Below are positions 1-8,927 of a stretch of DNA of 58,709 nucleotides, piece by piece; the first letter of the stretch is position 1, and each line of letters begins with the position of its first letter. A program made the position numbers and the translations under genes. This DNA comes from Allobacillus halotolerans. GTDB lineage: Bacteria > Bacillota > Bacilli > Bacillales > Alkalibacillaceae. The stretch lies in the NCBI RefSeq assembly GCF_018967645.1, contig NZ_JAHLZF010000016.1:1-58709 (forward strand), written 5' to 3'. Below the pieces are notes generated by a model. That model ran no database searches. It was not told the origin of the DNA and was given only the letters and a program-made list of their open reading frames with translations.

Positions 1-76
1 TATTAATTCTCCTCATATTTATTAGATTAAGTTTAATTGACCTTATAAAATCTGTCCAACCAAGTGTAACCGATTC

Positions 77-317
77 AGCAACTTTCTGCGGCCGTTCGAG
101 GGTATAGAGACCTTCTATAAGACTTTCCAGCAACTTTTTCCGCCCATTCAGGGGTATAGAGACCCCCTATAAGACTTTCCTACAACTTTTCCCGCCCGTT
201 CGAGAGTATAGAGCCTCTCTATAAGACTTTCCTACAACTTTTTTCGCCCGCTCGGGGGTATAGAGCCTCTCTATAAGACTCTCCAGCAACTTTCTGCGGC
301 CGTTCGAGGGTATAGAG
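77..317. repeat. 52-bp tandem repeat array (about 4.6 units)
   Basis: Units begin at 77, 129, 181, 233 and 285, an exact 52-bp step. Each contains GCAACTTT, a GGTATAGAG word and CTATAAGACTTTCC. It lies just beyond the terminator of the yvoF operon. No coding capacity is credible here; open frames simply repeat with the unit. Positions 1-76 show nothing else recognisable. Confidence 0.9.
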
Positions 318-330
318 CATTCCAAAATCA

Positions 331-362
331 AAAAGAGTCCCCCACTAAAACGCGGGGAACTC
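331..362 (-). terminator. Intrinsic terminator after yvoF
   Basis: On the minus strand a GAGTTCCCC arm pairs with GGGGGACTC and is followed by TTTTTG. It lies a few bases past the yvoF stop and closes the hprK-lgt-yvoD-ppaX-yvoF unit. Confidence 0.75.
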
Positions 363-369
363 CTCACCA

Positions 370-873
370 TCATTTTCTATTTTCCATTTCTTCTTTCGTG
401 TAAATCAATTTCATTGGATTACCACCGACGAACGCTCCGGCAGGAACATCTTCATGCACCAGTGTAGCCGCTGAAACGATTGCTCCATCACCAATCGTCA
501 CACCGGGCAAAATCGTGCAGTTCGCTCCAATCATCACTTCATCACCGATGATGACATCCCCTAATCGGTATTCATCAATTAAGTATTCATGAGCTAAAAT
601 CGTCGTGTTATAGCCGATGATTGTATTTCGACCGATTGTTATTTTTTCAGGAAACATCAAGTCAGGCATGACCATCAAAGCAAGAGACGTTTCACGATCG
701 ATCTTCATCCGCAAAAACGTTCGGTATAACCAACGTTTTAAACGAAGAGAGGGGGTGTAGCGCCCTATTTGGATAAAGATAAAATTTTTCGCGACTTTAA
801 AAAACGATACCGTTTGATAAATATGCCATAGCGAGTTCGCGCCCTTTACGGGATATCGTGTTGTTTTCCGCAT
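370..873 (-). CDS. yvoF: Hexapeptide-repeat acyltransferase YvoF
   Basis: Predicted trimeric left-handed beta-helix O-acetyltransferase; the acceptor substrate is unknown. The C-terminal half carries imperfect hexapeptide turns (IGRNTIIGYNTTI, IGDEVMIGANCTILPGV, IGDGAIVSAATLV) and ends with the GGNPMKLI signature of the LacA/CysE-like group. I start it at the second ATG (MRKTTRYPV), which matches YvoF and has an AGAGGTGGG ribosome site about 6 bases upstream. A start at 891 would add six residues over that site. It is the last gene of the hprK operon, 28 bp after ppaX. Function by family; substrate not inferable. Confidence 0.85.
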   Translation of the reverse strand: MRKTTRYPVKGANSLWHIYQTVSFFKVAKNFIFIQIGRYTPSLRLKRWLYRTFLRMKIDRETSLALMVMPDLMFPEKITIGRNTIIGYNTTILAHEYLIDEYRLGDVIIGDEVMIGANCTILPGVTIGDGAIVSAATLVHEDVPAGAFVGGNPMKLIYTKEEMENRK

Positions 874-901
874 GGCTACCCACCTCTCCATTTTACGTTT
901 C

Positions 902-1543
902 TTATTTTCCTTGAACGATTTTTTCTAAATCAGAAATGTGCTCAAGCATGTAATGTGGATCGAATGTTTGTAAAAATTCCGTGCCTTTGGCCGACCAAGC
1001 GACACCTGTAGCCAAAACGCCTGCATTGTGAGCCGCTTCGAGGTCGTGTGAATTGTCACCGACCATCATCGTCGTCATTGGATCTGCTTTCAATTGGTCC
1101 ATCGCTTCGACCAATGCTTCCGGATGAGGTTTGGCATTGTCGACATCATCCAAGCCGATGATGACATCGAAGAATTGATCAATCCCTGTCAACACCATTC
1201 CTTTGATGGCTGTATCCCGTAGCTTACTCGTAACGATCGCCATCTTGATGCCTTTTTCATGAAGGTTTTTAACCGTTTCAAAAACACCATCAAAAGCTTT
1301 CACTAAACGGTCATGGTTTTCCAAGTTATGCGAACGGTAGGTGTCCATCATTTCATCTACTTGGTCTGGTCGAATTTTCATTAATGAATCGCGAAGAGGC
1401 GGTCCAATAAACGCTTGGATTTCATCCTCTGTATATTCTCTGTCTGCATATTGCTTAATCGTATGCTGAAAAGACCCCATGATCAAGTCGTTTGTATCAA
1501 GCAACGTTCCATCTAAATCAAATAAAATCGTTTCTATTTTCAT
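902..1543 (-). CDS. ppaX: Pyrophosphatase PpaX (HAD family)
   Basis: Hydrolyses the pyrophosphate released when HPr kinase/phosphorylase dephosphorylates P-Ser-HPr, pulling that reaction forward in carbon catabolite control. HAD motif I is FDLDGTLLDT, with Asp9 as nucleophile and Asp11 as acid/base. Motif II is the VTSK region, and motif III/IV is K(P)HPEAL...MVGDNSHDLEAA. At 213 residues it is close to the 216 of B. subtilis. Its start overlaps the yvoD stop by 4 bp, so the two are translationally coupled in the hprK operon. Confidence 0.92.
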   Translation of the reverse strand: MKIETILFDLDGTLLDTNDLIMGSFQHTIKQYADREYTEDEIQAFIGPPLRDSLMKIRPDQVDEMMDTYRSHNLENHDRLVKAFDGVFETVKNLHEKGIKMAIVTSKLRDTAIKGMVLTGIDQFFDVIIGLDDVDNAKPHPEALVEAMDQLKADPMTTMMVGDNSHDLEAAHNAGVLATGVAWSAKGTEFLQTFDPHYMLEHISDLEKIVQGK

Positions 1544-2487
1544 GTTTGAATCGGTTCCTTTCTCCGTAGTGTTTTGTCTTTTTCAACTCGTTTCCATATT
1601 ACCGCAACCGTAATCGTCAAGATGAGCGCTGTAACGAACCGGATAAGCAGTAATGGCCATACTGGTATGCCGAGCGGGATGAAGATGAGTGTATCCTCAA
1701 CAACTGCGTGACATGTCACGAGAAAAATCATCACGAGGTACATATCTTTTTTGGAAACATGATCTTCTTTCACCGCTTGGATCATCACACCTGCCCCGTA
1801 AGCAAGCCCAATCGTGAGCCCTGCTACCAACGTCATCGAAGCATTTCGCTCAACGCCGATCACTTTTGTGAATGGCGCGAGTTTCCGCGACATCCAATCC
1901 ATCCAATGACGATCGCGTAACCATTGCATAACGATCATCAGCGGTATGACTATCAATGCCAATTGTAAAATCGCCAACGTTGCTGTTTGTACGGCATTTA
2001 AGACAATCGCTGTCCAGCCCTCCGGTTCAGCTTGAGAACTGATCATCCCATATTGAGCCGCTTCACTTCCGCCCTTCCACAACAAATTAACTAGGAATGC
2101 AGCAACCAACGCCAAGCCGACACGAACGAGTAAGATCACCCAAAATTTAATGCCGACTTTTGAAGCGACTGCTGATTCAATGAATAAGTTATGGCAAAAC
2201 GAAAGCATAATCGCCATGATGAAAACTTCTTTCACCGTAAACTCAAAGCTGACAATCGCAGCAATGCCTGCATACAGATTCAAGAAATTTCCCAACACCA
2301 ATGGGACGGCAGCTTCGCCGGATAAGCCAATGAATTTCATGAACGGCTCCAGCCACTCAATCACCATTGGCATTACCGGTGTGAACTGCAAAATCGTCAC
2401 GATCAATGTAATTGGAAAAATGACTTTCCCCAATGTCCACGTTAGATTCAGCCCGCTAAACAGACCTTTTTGCAACGTTCCAGTCAA
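1540..2487 (-). CDS. yvoD: YvoD, nucleoside-recognition (Gate) domain membrane protein
   Basis: Integral membrane protein of 315 residues with about eight hydrophobic segments. It has two copies of the nucleoside-recognition/Gate fold also seen in SpmA/SpmB; the repeated motif is FxHNLFIE in the first half and TCHAVVEDTLIF in the second. Substrate unknown. The start is TTG, chosen because AAGGAG lies 8 bases upstream and no ATG fits. It sits in the conserved hprK-lgt-yvoD-ppaX order, 34 bp after lgt, and overlaps ppaX. Confidence 0.85.
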   Translation of the reverse strand: MTGTLQKGLFSGLNLTWTLGKVIFPITLIVTILQFTPVMPMVIEWLEPFMKFIGLSGEAAVPLVLGNFLNLYAGIAAIVSFEFTVKEVFIMAIMLSFCHNLFIESAVASKVGIKFWVILLVRVGLALVAAFLVNLLWKGGSEAAQYGMISSQAEPEGWTAIVLNAVQTATLAILQLALIVIPLMIVMQWLRDRHWMDWMSRKLAPFTKVIGVERNASMTLVAGLTIGLAYGAGVMIQAVKEDHVSKKDMYLVMIFLVTCHAVVEDTLIFIPLGIPVWPLLLIRFVTALILTITVAVIWKRVEKDKTLRRKEPIQT

Positions 2488-2521
2488 TTGACATACTCCT
2501 TTTCCGCTTGATGCTGAGTCG

Positions 2522-3445
2522 TTATTTCTTCTTACCTTTTTGGTTCTTCTTTTTCACGTTTTTCTGCTGGTTCGCTTTTTTGTTTTTCGACGGACTTCCC
2601 TTCTTGTAACCACCGACAGGCGTACCATCATACAATTCATCTGCATAACCTTTTTGCTTACGATAGAACATGACAATGAGCGAGCCTGCAATCAATAGAA
2701 TGGATACCAACTGAGCCGTACGCAATTCAACAACGAATAAATCGATATATAAACTATCCGTACGCATGCCTTCGATAAAGAATCGGCCGACAGAGTACCA
2801 AATTAAATAGTTTAAGAAAATAACGCCACGTCTTGGGTTCACTTTATATCGTAAAATCAATAACAAAACCAAAACGAGCACATTCCACATCGACTCATAT
2901 AAAAAAGTCGGATGCATGTATGTTCCATCAACACACATTTGGTTCATAATCCAATTCGGTAAATATTGGTGGAAATTTTGATAGGCTTGCTCAGATATCG
3001 GCCCACCATACGCTTCTTGGTTCATGAAGTTACCCCAGCGACCAAGAATTTGCCCAATCAATAAGCTCGGAGCAGCAATATCGGCAATTTTCCAAAAGGA
3101 CACTTCTTTTACTTTTGCATAAAAATACGCAGTTATTACAGAAAACAATAACGCCCCGTGAATCGCCAGGCCACCTTCACGAATATCGATAATATCCATC
3201 AGTGAATTGTAACGTTCCCATTCAAAAACAACGTAATAAAGTCGTGCACCGACGATGGCTGCGGGTACGGCAAAAATCAATAGATCAACGAAAAAATCTT
3301 TATGTAGACCGAGACGCTTTCCTTCTTGGGTGGCAACAACTAAAGCAATTAACGCCCCCATCATGATCAGAAAGCCATACCAATAAATCGGTAACGAACC
3401 AATTTCGATAAACACTCGATCATATGGCTCTTGTGTACAATACAT
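2522..3445 (-). CDS. lgt: Prolipoprotein diacylglyceryl transferase Lgt
   Basis: Transfers diacylglycerol from phosphatidylglycerol to the lipobox cysteine of prelipoproteins, the first step of lipoprotein maturation in the membrane. The Lgt signature GRWGNFMNQEAYG is at about 135-147, the conserved AIHG with catalytic-region His96 is present, and seven hydrophobic segments are visible. The protein is 307 residues, about 35 longer than usual, because of a Lys/Asn/Gln-rich C-terminal tail (GSPSKNKKANQQKN onwards), probably cytoplasmic and able to contact acidic phospholipid. GGAGAG precedes the ATG. A substrate of this enzyme in the same window is the c551 lipoprotein at 23350. Confidence 0.95.
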   Translation of the reverse strand: MYCTQEPYDRVFIEIGSLPIYWYGFLIMMGALIALVVATQEGKRLGLHKDFFVDLLIFAVPAAIVGARLYYVVFEWERYNSLMDIIDIREGGLAIHGALLFSVITAYFYAKVKEVSFWKIADIAAPSLLIGQILGRWGNFMNQEAYGGPISEQAYQNFHQYLPNWIMNQMCVDGTYMHPTFLYESMWNVLVLVLLLILRYKVNPRRGVIFLNYLIWYSVGRFFIEGMRTDSLYIDLFVVELRTAQLVSILLIAGSLIVMFYRKQKGYADELYDGTPVGGYKKGSPSKNKKANQQKNVKKKNQKGKKK

Positions 3446-3526
3446 CGAATCTCTCCTGTCTTTCCTTAACTAGACAACTTAATACGAATTCTATTTCAGC
3501 AGACTACTTGTAAATAAGACTTGTTC

Positions 3527-4465
3527 CTATTCAATCTCGGTACTATCTACATCATCAAAAACCGAGTTTAGCCGTTCGGAAAATTCCTCTGCCGTATTGA
3601 CGCCCATTCGTTTCAAGCGGAAGTTCATCGCGGCCACTTCAATAATGACGGATAAGTTTCTCCCTGGGCGAACCGGAATAATTGCTTTCGGTAAATCCAC
3701 GTCCATAATTTTCATCCGATCCTCATCAAGGCCGAGGCGGTCATATTGCTTGTTTTCTTCCCATGTTTCCAAATGAACAACAAGTGAAATCCGTTTATAA
3801 TTACGGACTGCCCCTGCACCGAATAAAGTCATGACGTTGATGATTCCCAAGCCTCGAATTTCCAATAAATATTCAATTAAATTCGGTGGATTCCCAATGA
3901 GTGTATCATAGTCTTCCTGGCGAATCTCCACATTATCATCAGCGACTAATCGATGCCCTCTTTTGACAAGCTCCAATGCGGTCTCACTTTTACCGATCCC
4001 GCTTTTTCCGGTAATCAAGACACCTACACCGTACACATCCACTAATACACCATGGACAGCCGTTGTCGGTGCGAACCTTGTTTCCAAGTAGTTTGTCAAG
4101 CGACTGATGACCCGCGTTGTTTTATGAAGCGAACGCATTAACGGTACACCTGCTTCATCTGCTACATCAATCAATCCTTGAGGTACGTCCTGACCACGCG
4201 TAATGACGATCCCTGGTGTGACATCCGTACAAAGATTATCCATCAACTGCCGCATTTCATTATTCGGAAGATCGATCAAAAAGGATAACTCCGTACGCCC
4301 CATTAATTGGAGACGCTCTTTCGGGTAATATTTAAAATAACCAGCCATTTCCATCCCTGGACGGGAGATATCACTCGTTACAATTTCTCTATGTAAACCG
4401 TCTTTTCCGCCAATTAGCTCTAAATGAAACTGTTCCAATAAATCTCTGGTCTGCACCTTGATCAT
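3527..4465 (-). CDS. hprK: HPr kinase/phosphorylase HprK
   Basis: Bifunctional sensor that phosphorylates HPr on Ser46 (and Crh where present) and reverses this with phosphate, setting CcpA-mediated carbon catabolite repression. Walker A GKSGIGKS is at 153-160 with conserved His139 before it. The K3-specific signature [15 protein letters not shown] is near 205, and the N-terminal domain is complete. At 312 residues it has normal length. GGAGGAATCATAG precedes the ATG. It leads the operon and is divergent from the YrhK-like gene; the 180-bp gap must hold both promoters. Confidence 0.96.
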   Translation of the reverse strand: MIKVQTRDLLEQFHLELIGGKDGLHREIVTSDISRPGMEMAGYFKYYPKERLQLMGRTELSFLIDLPNNEMRQLMDNLCTDVTPGIVITRGQDVPQGLIDVADEAGVPLMRSLHKTTRVISRLTNYLETRFAPTTAVHGVLVDVYGVGVLITGKSGIGKSETALELVKRGHRLVADDNVEIRQEDYDTLIGNPPNLIEYLLEIRGLGIINVMTLFGAGAVRNYKRISLVVHLETWEENKQYDRLGLDEDRMKIMDVDLPKAIIPVRPGRNLSVIIEVAAMNFRLKRMGVNTAEEFSERLNSVFDDVDSTEIE

Positions 4466-4646
4466 CTATGATTCCTCCAAACATTCATCACTCATCATCA
4501 TACCATTTCTTAGGAATAATCGCATAACTCATGATAGATTTTTCATGATTTTAAACAAAACAATCATTAAGAAAGTGTGTAAAGCGAAGGAATCCGGGTA
4601 AATAATATCTATGATGACATAAGAGACAATTGAAGAAGGAGGGAAC

Positions 4647-5486
4647 ATGATGAAAAGGTTCGTTCCTAAAATCAAAACGAAAGAAGATCAACAACGAAAT
4701 AAATATGACTTAGAAATCAAAAATGGACATTTTAAAATATATTTCACTGAAAAATACGCCTCCATACAGCTATTTGGCGATATTGCTGTCGGTTTTTTCT
4801 TTGTGTTCGGAAGCTTGATTAATATATTCGGTGGACCTTCAGTCATCAGTAATAGCGCTTATTTAGTCGGAAGTCTTTCACTTACCGTCCGCCCAATTTT
4901 AAAGATCATTCGCCGCACTTGGATTTACAATGAGAAAAAAGAAGACGACCAAGACATTACTGATTATCGACAAACTCATTCAACGACAGAAGAATACAGA
5001 CGTGTCAAAGACCAAGCCATTCATGTAAATGGTGAGTTTTCAGAAGATGTCCAGCAAGCTTTCCTTGACCGAGGAGAACTTAAGGATGAAGGTGGCATGG
5101 AAGTCACACGGAAAGGAGCACACTTTGAAAGTCATACAATCGGAAAGGATATTCAATTAGACACTAAAAACGAACTCTCAAGCGAAGAAGAAATGATGGA
5201 ACAAAGTGAGGATTCGACGCAGCCATCCAGTCATTCAAAAGGACAAATTAATCTTGACCACAAAGCAGAAGAAAAGAACGAACAAGAAGAAACTGCCGAC
5301 AATACACCCGATCCGAAAGAGGGACAAGAACAGAATGATTCGGAAACGGACGAAGATGATACAGGAACCGACCGAGGTTTCTTCCACCATGACGCCAGCG
5401 AAGATAACAGTGAAAGCAATGAAGACGAACAATCACTTTCCGTCGACCCTGAAGATCGTGAAGAAAAAGAAAAAGATTCGTCATAA
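4647..5486 (+). CDS. YrhK-like domain protein with long acidic tail
   Basis: Residues about 20-95 resemble the YrhK domain: a YDLEIKNGHFKIYF strand region, then two membrane helices (IAVGFFFVFGSLINIFGG and SAYLVGSLSLTVRPILKI). The following 180 residues are extremely acidic and low-complexity (Glu, Asp, Ser, Gln), with runs such as EEKNEQEETADNTPDP. Function unknown. GAAGGAGGGAAC precedes the first of two ATGs. It is monocistronic, with a shared terminator behind it. The tail has the composition expected in a salt-adapted organism, or may be a disordered binding tail. The gene is real by start signal and terminator; the domain call is moderate. Confidence 0.75.
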   Translation: MMKRFVPKIKTKEDQQRNKYDLEIKNGHFKIYFTEKYASIQLFGDIAVGFFFVFGSLINIFGGPSVISNSAYLVGSLSLTVRPILKIIRRTWIYNEKKEDDQDITDYRQTHSTTEEYRRVKDQAIHVNGEFSEDVQQAFLDRGELKDEGGMEVTRKGAHFESHTIGKDIQLDTKNELSSEEEMMEQSEDSTQPSSHSKGQINLDHKAEEKNEQEETADNTPDPKEGQEQNDSETDEDDTGTDRGFFHHDASEDNSESNEDEQSLSVDPEDREEKEKDSS

Positions 5487-5498
5487 CAAAACAAAGCG

Positions 5499-5532
5499 AA
5501 AACGCTCCAACAGTTGTGTTAGAGCGTTTTTA
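5499..5532. terminator. Bidirectional terminator between the YrhK-like gene and yvlD
   Basis: AAAACGCTC pairs with GAGCGTTTTT around a 13-base loop. The T-run suits the plus-strand gene ending at 5486, and the mirrored A-run serves yvlD arriving from the other side. Confidence 0.85.
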
Positions 5533-5547
5533 TCATTGGTCTATATT

Positions 5548-5907
5548 TTACTTCGCTATATCTTTCACTAATCTTTCCAGTAACGTATTTAACAAGGAAA
5601 TGATTAGTGCAGCGAGAATCGCCCAACCAAATCCGTCAATGATGAACGTATCACCCATCATCCACTGGGCAAGCATCAAGGTAATCGCGTTAATGACAAA
5701 TAGAAACAGGCCAAGCGTAAAAATCGTGATTGGCAATGTAAAAATCAAAATAATCGGTTTCACAATCACATTTAAAATCGATAAAATGAACGCAGCTATT
5801 AAGGCATAACCGAAATGCTCAATTTTCACGGCATCGAAGAGCTCTGCCACAGCAATAATCGCAACAGCATTGAGGATAATTGAAATAATCCATTTTCGCA
5901 GCATCAA
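5548..5907 (-). CDS. yvlD: YvlD, small four-helix membrane protein
   Basis: 119-residue membrane protein of the YvlD / 'phage holin family 4' group, with four hydrophobic segments. Typical words are IVKPIILIFTLPITIFTLGLF and a closing WAILAALIISLLN. It pairs with yvlB here as in the B. subtilis yvlABCD cluster, which is an envelope-stress-linked operon there. Despite the family name nothing suggests a phage. The gene starts 25 bp after yvlB stops, so they are probably cotranscribed. Molecular role unknown. Confidence 0.82.
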   Translation of the reverse strand: MMLRKWIISIILNAVAIIAVAELFDAVKIEHFGYALIAAFILSILNVIVKPIILIFTLPITIFTLGLFLFVINAITLMLAQWMMGDTFIIDGFGWAILAALIISLLNTLLERLVKDIAK

Positions 5908-5932
5908 AAAACTCCTTACTTTAAACGTTTTC

Positions 5933-7006
5933 TTATTTTTCGATAATAGGATTTACCTTAATATTACCTGTTTTTGTTGATAGGTCAATGTCCAAATATT
6001 CTTTTTCTTGATCGGTATTATAGAATTGAGCCTGTTTTTTCATCAGCTGTTCATCCATGTTCATTTTCATGACGTCCTTCAGTTGGACGTCAATATTACC
6101 AATCGACGTATTCGCTGAGCCGATCATCGGTATGTCTTCCGGCAGATAGATTTGGATGGATCCAGTCATCGTTTCAACATACAAAGATTTTGCTTGCTTG
6201 TTCCGAAGATAGTTTCGAACACTACCGGTTACCACATAAATATCCAAATCTTCCATCGAACCGTCGACATAGACGGAACCCGTCGTTGCTGTCAGTTTAC
6301 CCTTCGTGAATTGAACATCATCAAGCTTAATCGATCCGTGCTTTGTTTCGACATACAATGCATCACCCGTATATTCATCCATCGTAATACTTCCATTGGT
6401 TGTCGAAATGCTTGCTTGCTCAAAATGAGTCGATAGAAATTTCATCGAGCCATTAAATGCTTTGAACGATGCCTTCTCATATTTTTTCTTCGGCAAATAG
6501 ATTACTAATTTAGTTTGTATATTATTATCCTCTGTTTCAAAGCGTAATGTGTCCCCTGTAAGCCCGACTTCCGTATAGCGGTCGAAATACTCCTCCGCCT
6601 TTAGCTGATCATTTTCCTTATACACCTTCGCTTTACAATCAATGACGATTTCACTCGAACCAATCGGCAAAAATTCCAACGTTGTATTAAATAAATCGAA
6701 GTCTAGATGATTCACTTGGCTAACTGGAAACGTATACTTACGGTGAATATCCATTTGTTGAAAGTTAAATTCAAATGGCCCGTCTTTAACACGTTGAAAT
6801 GTATCGTTTAAAAGATTTTTAACACCCTCAGTAAAGCTACGGACATCTTGTTTGAACCTCTCTTGTGTATAGCCTTCACTGTTATTTTTTTGACGTCCTT
6901 TTTCAGCTTCTGTTTCATCTACATCATCCAATAAACGATCCGCTTCATCGCTCGTAATTTGACCCTCTTCCAAAAGCCTCAAAATACGTTTTCTTTTTTC
7001 ACTCAT
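5933..7006 (-). CDS. yvlB: YvlB, DUF4097 beta-helix protein
   Basis: The N-terminal 30 residues (KRILRLLEEGQITSDEADRLL) form the short helical module typical of YvlB/LiaX-type proteins. From about 100 to the end there is a DUF4097 repeat region rich in short beta strands with TTNGSITM, TKHGSIKL, TATGSVYV, VTGSVRNYL, TMTGSIQIYL and TKTGNIKV, about 20 residues apart, which would build a right-handed beta-helix. No signal peptide is seen. Related proteins take part in envelope stress responses; the function here is inferred only to that level. GGAGGAAAATTT precedes the ATG. It is first of a two-gene unit with yvlD. Confidence 0.85.
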   Translation of the reverse strand: MSEKRKRILRLLEEGQITSDEADRLLDDVDETEAEKGRQKNNSEGYTQERFKQDVRSFTEGVKNLLNDTFQRVKDGPFEFNFQQMDIHRKYTFPVSQVNHLDFDLFNTTLEFLPIGSSEIVIDCKAKVYKENDQLKAEEYFDRYTEVGLTGDTLRFETEDNNIQTKLVIYLPKKKYEKASFKAFNGSMKFLSTHFEQASISTTNGSITMDEYTGDALYVETKHGSIKLDDVQFTKGKLTATTGSVYVDGSMEDLDIYVVTGSVRNYLRNKQAKSLYVETMTGSIQIYLPEDIPMIGSANTSIGNIDVQLKDVMKMNMDEQLMKKQAQFYNTDQEKEYLDIDLSTKTGNIKVNPIIEK

Positions 7007-7140
7007 AAATTTTCCTCCATTAATACATCATCTTCATCTTATGTTTATTATAGTGGATTTAGACATCAAAAGGAATCAAGCAACAGTCTGAAAATTCAAG
7101 CAAAAAAACTCATCCTCGCGACCGAGCTGGTGATTAGCAT

Positions 7141-7740
7141 GTGGTGACTGATGAAAAACGCGTGTTAACTGGTGATAAACGAAGGCTGACTGTTGATAAA
7201 TGCTGGCTAACTGGCGATAAACTTACGCTAACTGCTGATAAACGTGCGTTGACTGTCGATAAATGCACGCTGACTGTTGATAAACGCTTGCTAACTGTTG
7301 ATAAACTCGTGCCAACTGTCGATAAAATAACGCTGACTGTCGATAAACGCGCTCTAACTGTTGATAAGCGCTGGCCAACTGTCGATACACTCATACTGAC
7401 TGCTGATAAACGCTTGCTGACTGTCGATAAATGCACGCTGACTGTTGATAAACGCTTGCTAACTGTCGATAAACGTGCGCTGACTGTCGATATACTCATG
7501 CTGACTGTCGATATACTCATGCTGACTGTTGATAAACTCGTGCCAACTGTCGATAAAATAACGCTGACTGTCGATAAACGCGCTCTAACTGTTGATAAAC
7601 TCGTGCCAACTGTCGATAAAATAGCGCTGACTGTCGATAAACGCGCTCTAACTGTTGATAAACGTGCGCTGACTGCTGATAAACGCTTGCTAACTGTTGA
7701 TAAACTCGTGCCAACTGTCGATAAACTCATGCAACTACTG
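7141..7740. repeat. 21-bp tandem repeat array (about 28 units)
   Basis: Strictly 21-bp units of the type CTGACTGTTGATAAACGC plus three variable bases. The words ACTGT(T/C)GATAAA are strongly conserved and the GCGCG part varies. It fills the gap between the yvlB start and the bshB2 terminator. Both strands stay open (over 200 codons) only because 21 is divisible by three and no unit contains an in-frame stop, so I do not annotate proteins here. Confidence 0.95.
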
Positions 7741-7774
7741 ATAAAAGCACCCATCCAGCAGTCCCATACAAATT

Positions 7775-7817
7775 AAAAAAGAGGCCATTGAAAAACAAAT
7801 CGTTTTCAATGGTCTCT
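7775..7817 (-). terminator. Strong terminator after bshB2
   Basis: GAGACCATTGAAAA pairs with TTTTCAATGGCCTC (one G-T pair) and is followed by TTTTTTAATTT on the minus strand. It ends the uvrBA-yojF-bshB2 direction of transcription. Confidence 0.9.
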
Positions 7818-7829
7818 CAGAAAATCAGC

Positions 7830-8516
7830 TTATTCATTAAAGTTAACCGTATGATAGGTTTCATATCGGAAATGACGCAAGGCGAGGTCAAATTCACTGA
7901 GCTCTTCATTTCCTTTGCGAACTTTTTGTAACATGCCATCGATCTGGCTCTTGTGGGCTTTCAATGCATTCAGCTTCTTTTGGAAGACTGTTTTTGTATC
8001 AACGACAATGTCAGGGCTCCCTAGGATTTCTTCATGGCCATTTGAGATGGCGTTGGCCCATACCTCTGGCCGTTTCTCTGCATCCATATCACGGATGGCA
8101 CGGAAAGCTGCGCGTCCCATCGCATTGTGATCAGGATGTACGGCATGAGGTGGATAAAATGTGATGACTAAAGAAGCATCCAATTCTTCAATTCGCTGAC
8201 GAAGGTCATCAGCTACTTTTTGCTCATCCTCAAATTCCATTGTTTTATCTCGATAGCCGAGCATTTGTAGATCCATGTCGATTTCTTTACATGCTTTAAT
8301 CAGTTCTTGCTTACGGATTTCAGGTAGTGTCTCGCGGTTTGCAAAAAACGGACTACCCATGTTCCGGCCCATTTCACCGAGTGTTCCACAAAGGTAAGTG
8401 ACTGGGACACCTGCTTCTCTGAATTTCACGACTGTTCCTGCTGTTCCAAATGATTCATCATCCGGGTGAGGATAAATCACGACGACTTGTTTATGTTTAC
8501 TGTAATCAATTTCCAT
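7830..8516 (-). CDS. bshB2: Bacillithiol biosynthesis deacetylase BshB2
   Basis: LmbE-type zinc deacetylase predicted to remove acetyl from GlcNAc-malate in bacillithiol synthesis. The metal-binding HPDDE lies at residues 17-21, and the second histidine motif is HAVHPDHNAMG near 125. At 228 residues, with the GTLGEMGRNMG segment, it belongs to the BshB2 (YojG) branch rather than BshB1. AAGGAGGGG precedes the ATG. It lies 28 bp after yojF, the same pairing as in B. subtilis. Confidence 0.92.
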   Translation of the reverse strand: MEIDYSKHKQVVVIYPHPDDESFGTAGTVVKFREAGVPVTYLCGTLGEMGRNMGSPFFANRETLPEIRKQELIKACKEIDMDLQMLGYRDKTMEFEDEQKVADDLRQRIEELDASLVITFYPPHAVHPDHNAMGRAAFRAIRDMDAEKRPEVWANAISNGHEEILGSPDIVVDTKTVFQKKLNALKAHKSQIDGMLQKVRKGNEELSEFDLALRHFRYETYHTVNFNE

Positions 8517-8543
8517 GAGACCCCTCCTTTTTGCACATCATTT

Positions 8544-8897
8544 TTAATAGTTGAATGGTTTTTCGCTCAGCTGCATGGCAACCATCAAGCGACCGTCCGC
8601 ATCATGTCCTGCCATCAGCAATTGATTGTTTTCATTGAATTCAAAGTCGGTTAATCCTTCTGCATAAATCCAACCGATTTCATGTTTGAGGCCGACACGG
8701 TAGGCACCTTCCTGCTCGACAATTTTCCCTTGTGTATAAGTGATTTGAGCATTTCGAACATAGGCCCCTACATTATATGCGTTGGCATCAAAGTGCTTGG
8801 CATAAGCACCGTTTGTTGTTTCGACGTGTACATATACTGGTTTGTTCGTCCATTGGTCAAGATACTCTTGGACTTTGTTCAAATTAATTGATTCCAT
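8544..8897 (-). CDS. yojF: YojF family protein (DUF1806)
   Basis: Small protein of about 117 residues, the usual partner of bshB2. It has the YojF pattern: VQEYLDQWTNKPVYVHVETTNGAYA, then AYVRNAQITYTQGKI and GYRVGLK-like strands. Role in bacillithiol metabolism is suggested only by the conserved linkage. I start at the second ATG (MESINLN), because GGAGG ends one base before the first ATG at 8903 but seven bases before this one. It follows uvrA by 30 bp and may be cotranscribed with it. Confidence 0.82.
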   Translation of the reverse strand: MESINLNKVQEYLDQWTNKPVYVHVETTNGAYAKHFDANAYNVGAYVRNAQITYTQGKIVEQEGAYRVGLKHEIGWIYAEGLTDFEFNENNQLLMAGHDADGRLMVAMQLSEKPFNY

Positions 8898-8927
8898 ATC
8901 CATTCCTCCAACTGCTATTGTTCAGAT

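Noticed and set aside
2150-2491. 113-codon plus-strand frame opposite yvoD
   Set aside because: Shadow of a hydrophobic membrane gene; no start context.
5206-5571. Long plus and minus frames inside the acidic tail of the YrhK-like gene
   Set aside because: Low-complexity GAA/GAT codons leave other frames open. No start signals.
5548-5907. Phage holin
   Set aside because: The family label 'phage holin 4' applies, but context (yvlB partner) and the absence of phage genes indicate the chromosomal YvlD protein.
7141-7740. Units as DnaA boxes (TGTNGATAA versus TGTGNATAA)
   Set aside because: Every unit misses the same conserved base, and dnaA, dnaN or other origin genes are absent nearby.
7134-7776. 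Open frames of about 210 codons on both strands
   Set aside because: They are translations of the 21-bp repeat in different registers (TVDKRAL, LSTVSAR, YQQLARV). No ribosome site, no conserved start, and several frames are equally open.
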